DNA of 64,000 nucleotides from SIG480 sp045537045 (GTDB lineage Bacteria; Bacillota; Clostridia; Oscillospirales; JAAYXM01), in the NCBI GenBank assembly GCA_045537045.1, contig JAZSOS010000043.1, positions 77,467 to 141,466 of the forward strand. Direction: 5' to 3'. Under the pieces are notes generated by a model that worked only from the letters and a program-made list of their open reading frames with translations, had not been told where the DNA came from and did not search any database. Below are positions 59,380 to 64,000 of this stretch, in pieces. The first letter of the stretch is position 1. Each line of letters starts with the position of its first letter. The translations under genes and the position numbers were made by a program.

Positions 59380-59907
59380 TTAATTTGCTTTTGGCGGGAC
59401 CTTAGATGTCAGAAACATTACCATCTGGCGTCCTTCCAGTTTCGGAATTTTATCAACGTTGCAATATTCTGCGCAACCGTCAGCGAAACGTTTAAGCAAT
59501 TCAGTACCAAGATTTGTATGAGCAAGTTCGCGACCCTTAAAACGAACCGCTACTTTTACTTTACATCCTGACTTCAGAAAGCGAATTGCATTATTGAGCT
59601 TGACGTCAAAATCGTGAACATCAATACTTGGTGTCATACGAACTTCCTTAACGTCAATTACTCGCTGGTTTTTCCGCGCTTCTTTTTCACGCTTATCCTG
59701 TTCAAACTTAAATTTGCCGTAATCCATAATGCGGCAAACGGGCGGAACAGCCTGAGGGGCAATCTTAACAAGGTCAAGTCCGCTGTCATCAGCCATTTTC
59801 ATAGCTTCATCCAGTGCAACAACACCTATTTGATTTCCGTCGGCATCAATAAGACGTACCTCTTTATCGCGGATTTCTTCGTTGATTTGATGTTCTAACT
59901 TGCTGAT
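59380..59907 (-). CDS. infC: Translation initiation factor IF-3, AUC start
   Basis: Binds 30S subunits and enforces start-codon choice. The frame with an ordinary start gives only 140 residues (from 59802), but the IF-3 N-domain continues upstream: INEEIRDKEVRLIDADGN precedes it. Reading back, the only codon with proper spacing from GGAGGTG is ATC at 59907, giving 175 residues, normal for the family. A rare start is the known autoregulation device of infC (IF-3 rejects its own non-AUG codon). PVCRIMDYGKFKFE and GRELAHTNLG are also present. Confidence 0.95.
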   Translation of the reverse strand: MSKLEHQINEEIRDKEVRLIDADGNQIGVVALDEAMKMADDSGLDLVKIAPQAVPPVCRIMDYGKFKFEQDKREKEARKNQRVIDVKEVRMTPSIDVHDFDVKLNNAIRFLKSGCKVKVAVRFKGRELAHTNLGTELLKRFADGCAEYCNVDKIPKLEGRQMVMFLTSKVPPKAN

Positions 59908-60060
59908 ACTAAAGCACCTCCAAAACTTAAAAGCACGGACAAAACCTGCCCGTGCACAAACAAACCCTTATTAAACGAAAAACGTAAATAAGTAACTCTG
60001 TTTACCTCTTTGCAATGCTGGAGGTGAGGACGGGAAAGCCCTGCTTTCTTATAACGCATG
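59908..60060 (-). promoter_or_regulatory. Leader of infC-rpmI-rplT, probable L20 leader with attenuator
   Basis: On the minus strand ~150 bases run from the promoter to infC. A terminator-like hairpin GCACGG..CCGTGC followed by TTTTAAGTTTT lies at about 59927-59954, and the segment before it (AGAGGTAAACAGAGTTACTTA) could be the alternative pairing partner. L20-mediated attenuation is known for this operon in Bacillus; here it is inferred from position and shape. Confidence 0.65.
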
Positions 60061-60062
60061 AT

Positions 60063-60091
60063 ATTATATCACTTTGATAGTTGTTTGTCAA
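60063..60091 (-). promoter_or_regulatory. Promoter of infC operon
   Basis: Consensus TTGACA and TATAAT with a 17-base spacer on the minus strand. Confidence 0.85.
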
Positions 60092-60129
60092 TTCTTTTTT
60101 GAAAAAATTTTTATTTAACAATTTTACTA

Positions 60130-60158
60130 TTGATTTATTTTAGATAACGAGGTATTCT
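60130..60158 (+). promoter_or_regulatory. Promoter of the DUF1292 gene
   Basis: TTGATT (60130-60135), 17-base spacer, TATTCT (60153-60158), then AAAGGAGCG. Confidence 0.55.
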
Positions 60159-60182
60159 ATATATAAAGGAGCGTGAAACAAT

Positions 60183-60467
60183 ATGGATAACAAATTTGGC
60201 GCGGACATTATTACTCTTACTGATGATGAAGGAAATGAATTTGAATTTGAGCACATTGATACGATAGAGCTTAAAGGAAAAATGTATCTTGCATTTACAG
60301 AGACTGATGAGAACCAAAACGATGAAAATGTCTCTGAAATCATCATTCTCCGGCTTGATAAAGACGAAAACGGTGAAGAGGTTCTTTCTACCGTAGATGA
60401 TGAAAGTGAGCTCGAAACGGCATATGAGGCTTTTATGGAAGAAGCTTTTGACGATAGCGAAGAGTAA
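60183..60467 (+). CDS. DUF1292 protein (YrzB-like)
   Basis: 94-residue acidic protein: ITLTDDEGNEFEFEHIDTIE, KGKMYLAFTETDE, then ELETAYEAFMEEAF. It is a common Firmicutes family of unknown function, usually beside ireB and yrrK; here it is ~8 kb away from ireB. AAAGGAGCG precedes the ATG. Confidence 0.92.
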   Translation: MDNKFGADIITLTDDEGNEFEFEHIDTIELKGKMYLAFTETDENQNDENVSEIIILRLDKDENGEEVLSTVDDESELETAYEAFMEEAFDDSEE

Positions 60468-60539
60468 TGCTCAAAATAATGTTTTGTTGCATAAAACATA
60501 TTATGCGCAATACAATAATATACAAATAAGGTAGGTAAT

Positions 60540-60732
60540 CACCCTGCTCTGTTCGTGATATATCTTTTTAAACCCACATTTTTACTACGGGATTCCGAGC
60601 TTCTTTGGCGGATAGCAGGCCTCCCGGTGTGTTTTCTGCACATCGGACGTTGGAAGCATATGAAACCGAAGAGAGGAAACCCACCTGCTTTTGTGCAGGT
60701 TATAAATTGGTATACACGGCAGTTGCGGGGAA
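60540..60732 (+). ncRNA. ssrS: 6S RNA
   Basis: The 60468-60740 gap contains a sequence with 6S architecture. The ends pair: CCCTGC (60542-60547) with GCGGGG (60725-60730), then CTGT.CGTG with CACGGCAG. A large bubble follows, with the small hairpin ACCTGCTTTTGTGCAGGT on the 3' side, and an apical stem CCGGTGTG/CACATCGG. Stretches such as GAGAGGAAACCCACCTGC match Clostridia 6S RNA as I remember it. It traps housekeeping RNA polymerase by imitating an open promoter. A weak promoter TTGCAT-18-TACAAT is at 60487-60516. Its 3' end is about 8 bases before tcdA. Confidence 0.85.
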
Positions 60733-60739
60733 ATTATAT

Positions 60740-61429
60740 ATGGATATAAAATTCAACAGACTTGCTTCTGTTTTTGGAGAAAACGCTATATCTTTTTTAG
60801 CCCAAAAGCATGTGATGATTTTTGGCTTGGGCGGCGTTGGGGGATATGCAGCAGAAGCCATAGCCCGCTCTGGAGTTGGGAAAATAACAGTTGTGGATTT
60901 CGACACAGTTAACGAAACTAATATTAACCGTCAGCTTTGCGCTATGTCTAGCACACTAAATCTTAACAAAGCAGATGTGACTGCGCAAAGATTGCGGGAT
61001 ATTAATCCGTCTGCTGTTATTATCCCATATACAGCGCGTTATACGGCGACGACTCGTGAAAAATTTTTTTCAGATGCACCTGATTACATTATTGATGCTA
61101 TTGATTGTGTAACCGATAAAATTGATTTGATTTGTGAATCAATAAATCGAAGTGTTCCTATTATATCTGCAATGGGAGCAGGGAATAAAATAGATGCATC
61201 AGCTTTTAAAGTTTCAGACATCAGTAAAACAAAAATGTGCCCACTTGCTAAAGTTATGAGAAAGGAACTGGGGATTCGAGGTGTAAAACACCTTAAAGTT
61301 GTATTTTCGGAGGAATCCCCGGTTGCTTATGAAAGAGTTCCGGGGAGCACAGTGTGGGCTGTTGGGACAGCGGGATTGATGCTTGCCGGAGAAGTTATTA
61401 AGGATTTAATCAAAGAGACAGAGTTTTAA
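60740..61429 (+). CDS. tcdA: tRNA threonylcarbamoyladenosine dehydratase
   Basis: E1-like (ThiF/MoeB) enzyme that cyclises t6A37 in tRNA using ATP. The 229-residue protein has MIFGLGGVGGYAAEAIARSG, the ATP-binding DFDTVNETNINRQ, and DAIDCVTDKI. ATG 60740 is chosen on homology (DIKFNRLASVFGE); GGGGA at the end of the 6S RNA is the only possible ribosome-binding site. The longer open frame upstream is the 6S gene. Confidence 0.92.
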   Translation: MDIKFNRLASVFGENAISFLAQKHVMIFGLGGVGGYAAEAIARSGVGKITVVDFDTVNETNINRQLCAMSSTLNLNKADVTAQRLRDINPSAVIIPYTARYTATTREKFFSDAPDYIIDAIDCVTDKIDLICESINRSVPIISAMGAGNKIDASAFKVSDISKTKMCPLAKVMRKELGIRGVKHLKVVFSEESPVAYERVPGSTVWAVGTAGLMLAGEVIKDLIKETEF

Positions 61430-61441
61430 TCTGTCTCTTTT
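61412..61441. terminator. Bidirectional terminator with both stop codons in its loop
   Basis: AAAGAGACAGA/TCTGTCTCTTT 11-bp stem. The 7-base loop GTTTTAA contains the tcdA stop (TAA 61427-61429) and, on the other strand, the ttcA stop (61426-61428). Confidence 0.88.
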
Positions 61442-62184
61442 ATTTGTTTAACAGATGCTCTTGGGTTTTTATCAAGAATTTCCCATCCGGAAAGAGGAAA
61501 ACGTTGCATTGCGTTGAATATTTTTGTAGAGTATCCGGGATATAAAGAGTTCATTTTCGATACGAATTCTTTAATTTCTTGCCGTTTAGTGTTCCCGTTT
61601 GCGGGACAGGGACTTTTAATGACAGGTAAGTTTAATTTACGTATGGTTTTTCGTATGATATATTCATCTGAATAGAGTAAGGGGCGTATTTGCCATAATT
61701 TCTTTTTGTCCAGATAGGTAACAGGTGAAAAACAGGAGATTCTGCCTTCAAATATTTGTGACATAAGAAAAGTTTCTACGGCATCATCAAAATTATGACC
61801 TAATGCTATTTTATTGCATCCAAGACGTATTGCCTCATCGTGGAGCATTCCTCTGCGCATTTTTGCACACAGTGCACAGGGGTTTTCTTCTTTTCGTATA
61901 TCAAATATTATTTCAAAAATATTGCTATTAACAATTGAATATTCAATGTTATGCCGCCTGCACAGCTCTTTTATTTGCGAAAAATCACTTTTGCCGGGAG
62001 CTGGATCTATTGTGATTGCTTTTATATCAAATTGTTGTGGATAAAATCTGCGCAGTTCCGATAATGCCAGCAATGTCATTATCGAATCCTTTCCTCCTGA
62101 AACTCCAACGGCGATAACATCCCCGTTTTTTATCATTTTGTACTCTGCTACACACTTTCTGGTCAAACTAAGTATACGTTGCAT
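61426..62184 (-). CDS. ttcA: tRNA 2-thiocytidine synthetase-like PP-loop protein (TtcA family)
   Basis: 252 residues with the ATP pyrophosphatase loop VGVSGGKDSIMTL, the CALCAKMRRG pair of cysteines for a cluster or sulphur transfer, GHNFDDAVETFLM, and CPANGNTKRQ near the end. TtcA adds sulphur to C32 of tRNA; related proteins act on other positions. Start ATG 62184 follows GGTGG; GTG 62196 is an alternative. Convergent with tcdA, 4-base overlap. Confidence 0.87.
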   Translation of the reverse strand: MQRILSLTRKCVAEYKMIKNGDVIAVGVSGGKDSIMTLLALSELRRFYPQQFDIKAITIDPAPGKSDFSQIKELCRRHNIEYSIVNSNIFEIIFDIRKEENPCALCAKMRRGMLHDEAIRLGCNKIALGHNFDDAVETFLMSQIFEGRISCFSPVTYLDKKKLWQIRPLLYSDEYIIRKTIRKLNLPVIKSPCPANGNTKRQEIKEFVSKMNSLYPGYSTKIFNAMQRFPLSGWEILDKNPRASVKQIKETD

Positions 62185-62300
62185 AATAAACACCACCGTA
62201 AAATTTTAAATTGAGATATGAGAAAACGGGAGAAAAATATATGAATAGATGAGAAAATGAGAGATTTGAAAATATAAATTAAAAAAATCAAAAATAAGTG

Positions 62301-62329
62301 TTGACATTTTGCGTCTAAAAGTGTAAGAT
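62301..62329 (+). promoter_or_regulatory. Promoter of rplM-rpsI
   Basis: TTGACA (62301-62306), 17-base spacer, TAAGAT (62324-62329). Confidence 0.75.
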
Positions 62330-62365
62330 AGATACTGCTCGTAATAAGATTATACACTAAGTAAC

Positions 62366-62411
62366 GTAAAAAGGGAATGTTTTTTTACTTTCTTTTTTTA
62401 CGGTACTTAGA
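62366..62411 (+). promoter_or_regulatory. Possible L13 leader hairpin
   Basis: In the leader, AAGTAACGTAAAAAG pairs with CTTTTTTTACGGTACTT (small mismatches). This is the place of the ribosomal protein leader known for rplM in Bacillus; assignment rests on position and shape only. Confidence 0.45.
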
Positions 62412-62448
62412 AAATCAATTACGAAGATAAATTAACGGAGGGTTTAAA

Positions 62449-62892
62449 ATGTCTACATTCATGGCAAATGAGAAAACCGTTACCCGTAAATGGTATATTC
62501 TCGACGCTGCGAACAAGCCTCTTGGTGAAACTGCAGCTCAGGCAGCAGTTCTTCTTCGCGGCAAGCACAAGACCGATTACACCCCGCATGTTGATTGCGG
62601 TGATTTCGTAATCGTTATCAATGCTGCAAAAGCAGTTCTTACGGGGAATAAACTTAATCAGAAGTACTACCGCACACATTCCGGTTACGTTGGCGGCCTC
62701 AAAGAGGTTCAGTATCGCATCCTTATGGAAGAAAAGCCGGAGCTTGCTATGGAGCTTGCTGTTAAGGGTATGATTCCGAGAAATGTTCTTGGAAGAAAAG
62801 CTCTTGGTCGTCTCAAGGTTTTTGCAGGAGCAGAGCATAACCATGCTACTCAGAAGCCGGTAGCGTTTACATCTTACGAGGAGGTTAAATAA
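62449..62892 (+). CDS. rplM: 50S ribosomal protein L13
   Basis: 147 residues: KWYILDAANKPLGETAAQAA, LRGKHKTDYTPHVDCGD, GMIPRNVLGRKALGRLKVF. ACGGAGGG precedes ATG. Overlaps rpsI by one base. Confidence 0.98.
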   Translation: MSTFMANEKTVTRKWYILDAANKPLGETAAQAAVLLRGKHKTDYTPHVDCGDFVIVINAAKAVLTGNKLNQKYYRTHSGYVGGLKEVQYRILMEEKPELAMELAVKGMIPRNVLGRKALGRLKVFAGAEHNHATQKPVAFTSYEEVK

Positions 62893-63296
62893 TGTACACA
62901 CCTAAGAAACCTTATTTTTATGGTACAGGAAGAAGAAAATCCTCTGTCGCAAGAGTTCATGTTTACCCGAACGGCAGCGGTAAGATCACTGTAAACGGCA
63001 GAACGCTTGACAATTACTTTGGTCTTGATACACTTAAGCTCATTGTCCGTCAGCCGCTTGTCACAACCGATATGCTTGATAAAGTTGATATCGAAGCAAC
63101 TGTTATCGGTGGCGGTGTTACAGGTCAGGCCGGTGCTATCCGTCACGGTATTGCTCGCGCTCTTCTCAATGTAAACGAAGAGTTCCGTGCAGCACTTAAG
63201 AAGGAAGGCTTCCTTACTCGTGACCCGAGAATGAAGGAGCGTAAGAAGTACGGTCTCAAAGCAGCTCGTCGCGCACCCCAGTTCTCAAAGAGATAA
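62892..63296 (+). CDS. rpsI: 30S ribosomal protein S9
   Basis: 134 residues: YFYGTGRRKSSVARVHVYPN, GGGVTGQAGAIRHGIARAL, and the conserved C-terminal RKKYGLKAARRAPQFSKR whose Arg contacts tRNA in the P site. Confidence 0.98.
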   Translation: MYTPKKPYFYGTGRRKSSVARVHVYPNGSGKITVNGRTLDNYFGLDTLKLIVRQPLVTTDMLDKVDIEATVIGGGVTGQAGAIRHGIARALLNVNEEFRAALKKEGFLTRDPRMKERKKYGLKAARRAPQFSKR

Positions 63297-63312
63297 TTAC
63301 TTTATCAATTTC

Positions 63313-63341
63313 AAAAGCACTCACGCAAGTGGGTGCTTTTT
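63313..63341 (+). terminator. Terminator of rplM-rpsI
   Basis: AAAAGCAC.CAC/GTG.GTGCTTTT stem with GCAA loop and T-run. The region 63342-63495 shows nothing else recognisable. Confidence 0.9.
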
Positions 63342-63497
63342 GGTATATTTTTCAAGCAGGTCATAACGGCTATTAAACTGCATAAACCAAAGTGTTGGTA
63401 AAGTGAAAACAGCGATTTATTTTGGGTAAATGCATCAGGTGCACTGTTGAAGTCTAAAGATTGTTATTTATTAAACAAAGTTGAGCGATGTCGGCTA

Positions 63498-63526
63498 TTG
63501 AATTTAAAATAAAAAAAGTATATAAT
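63498..63526 (+). promoter_or_regulatory. Promoter of glyA
   Basis: TTGAAT (63498-63503), 17-base spacer, TATAAT (63521-63526). Confidence 0.7.
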
Positions 63527-63558
63527 ATAATAAAATAATTATGGTTAGGAGAATTCAA

Positions 63559-63959
63559 ATGATTAAAGAGAATATTGATTTTCTTAAAGAGTATGATCCG
63601 GACCTCGGTGTTGCCGTTGAGTCAGAGTATAACAGACAGCGCAACAACATAGAGCTTATTGCTTCCGAGAACTTCGTAAGTCCGGCTGTTCTTGCTGCGG
63701 CAGGAACTGTGTTGACTAACAAGTATGCAGAAGGTCTTCCCGGAAAGCGCTATTACGGTGGCTGTGAATGTGTTGATGTTGTTGAACGAATTGCTCAGGA
63801 TAGAGCCAAAGAGCTTTTCGGCGCAGATCATGTAAACGTTCAGCCTCACAGCGGCGCATCTGCCAATATGGCTGTGTATTTCTCCCTTGTTAAACCGGGC
63901 GAAACCGTTATGGGAATGAACCTCAGCGAGGGTGGTCATCTTACTCACGGCAGTCCTGT
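63559..63959 (+). CDS. glyA: Serine hydroxymethyltransferase, 5' part only
   Basis: PLP enzyme that moves a one-carbon unit from serine to tetrahydrofolate, linked metabolically to folD. About 134 residues are present: NIELIASENFVSPAVLAAAG, GYP-like GLPGKRYYGGCE, NVQPHSGASANMAVYF, GGHLTHGSPV. After GSPV, where NxSG is expected, the reading changes into adapter sequence. The gene is cut by the contig end, not broken in the genome. Confidence 0.95.
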
Positions 63960-64000
63960 AAGTCGGAGGCCAAGCGGTCTTAGGAAGACAAGAAATCTAC
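63960..64000 (+). other. Sequencing adapter (MGI/BGI-type), not genomic
   Basis: AAGTCGGAGGCCAAGCGGTC followed by TTAGGAAGACAA (63960-63991) equals the DNBSEQ 3' adapter as I know it; the last nine bases may be a sample barcode. It interrupts the well-conserved glyA frame exactly where it begins. Confidence 0.9.

Noticed and set aside
60605..60739. N-terminal extension of tcdA
   Set aside because: These codons overlap the 3' half of the 6S RNA and do not resemble the enzyme family.
1..64000. CRISPR array, insertion sequence, prophage or replication origin
   Set aside because: I saw no regularly spaced direct repeats, transposase, integrase or phage structural genes, and no DnaA-box cluster.

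Overview
The window is a 64-kb piece of a Firmicutes chromosome, most likely class Clostridia (Oscillospirales/Ruminococcaceae-like); I infer this from gene content and order, not from a database. The signs are: spoIIR and a spoIVFA/spoIVFB pair (endospore formation), PolC, the SRP operon ylxM-ffh-rpsP-khpA-rimM-trmD, IreB, a DUF1292 protein, a Firmicutes-type 6S RNA, a lysine riboswitch, strong AGGAGG ribosome-binding sites, and anaerobic fermentation genes (pyruvate formate-lyase, a lactate/malate-type dehydrogenase). The last ~40 bases look like MGI/BGI sequencing adapter, so the window ends at a contig edge.

Layout. 0-6.5 kb: uvrC-rsmD-coaD-coiled-coil gene, a small PQ-loop-like membrane protein, a LysR regulator, then rsmE-rluB. 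6.6-12.6 kb: leftward pyruvate formate-lyase locus in which the glycyl-radical domain is a separate 80-residue protein, then a rightward cation/proton antiporter and a CLC exchanger. 12.7-15.1 kb: leftward spoIIR and a Cys-rich protein, rightward 8-oxoguanine glycosylase. 15.2-25.7 kb: pyrH-frr-uppS-cdsA-dxr-rseP-ispG-polC (UMP kinase, ribosome recycling, lipid carrier, phospholipid and isoprenoid synthesis, replication). 25.8-32.8 kb: GNAT protein, class II aldolase, comEC-holA-rnmV, spoIVFA-spoIVFB. 32.8-36.4 kb: leftward SRP/ribosome-maturation operon. 36.5-39.8 kb: A+T-rich accessory island with one 942-residue zinc-ribbon/CFI-box protein preceded by a folded element and a terminator. 39.9-49.3 kb: M16 peptidase pair, lgt, folD, yceD-rpmF, DUF512 radical SAM, der-plsY-gpsA. 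49.6-52.4 kb: leftward lysine-riboswitch-controlled NhaC-type transporter and ireB operon. 52.6-53.1 kb: five tRNAs. 53.2-64 kb: metK, htpG, yhbY-radical SAM, ldh, infC-rpmI-rplT with leader, DUF1292, 6S RNA-tcdA, ttcA, rplM-rpsI, and truncated glyA.

Most of the window is ordinary core genome. The points that stand out are the split pyruvate formate-lyase; two ~92% identical 153-bp repeats, each carrying a promoter aimed at a DNA- or RNA-maintenance gene; the fold-back element in front of the CFI-box gene; a terminator hairpin at spoIIR that holds both its ribosome-binding site and a sigma-F-like promoter; an 'LDH' with arginine at the classic lactate/malate specificity position; and two non-AUG starts (infC AUC, possibly rseP AUU).
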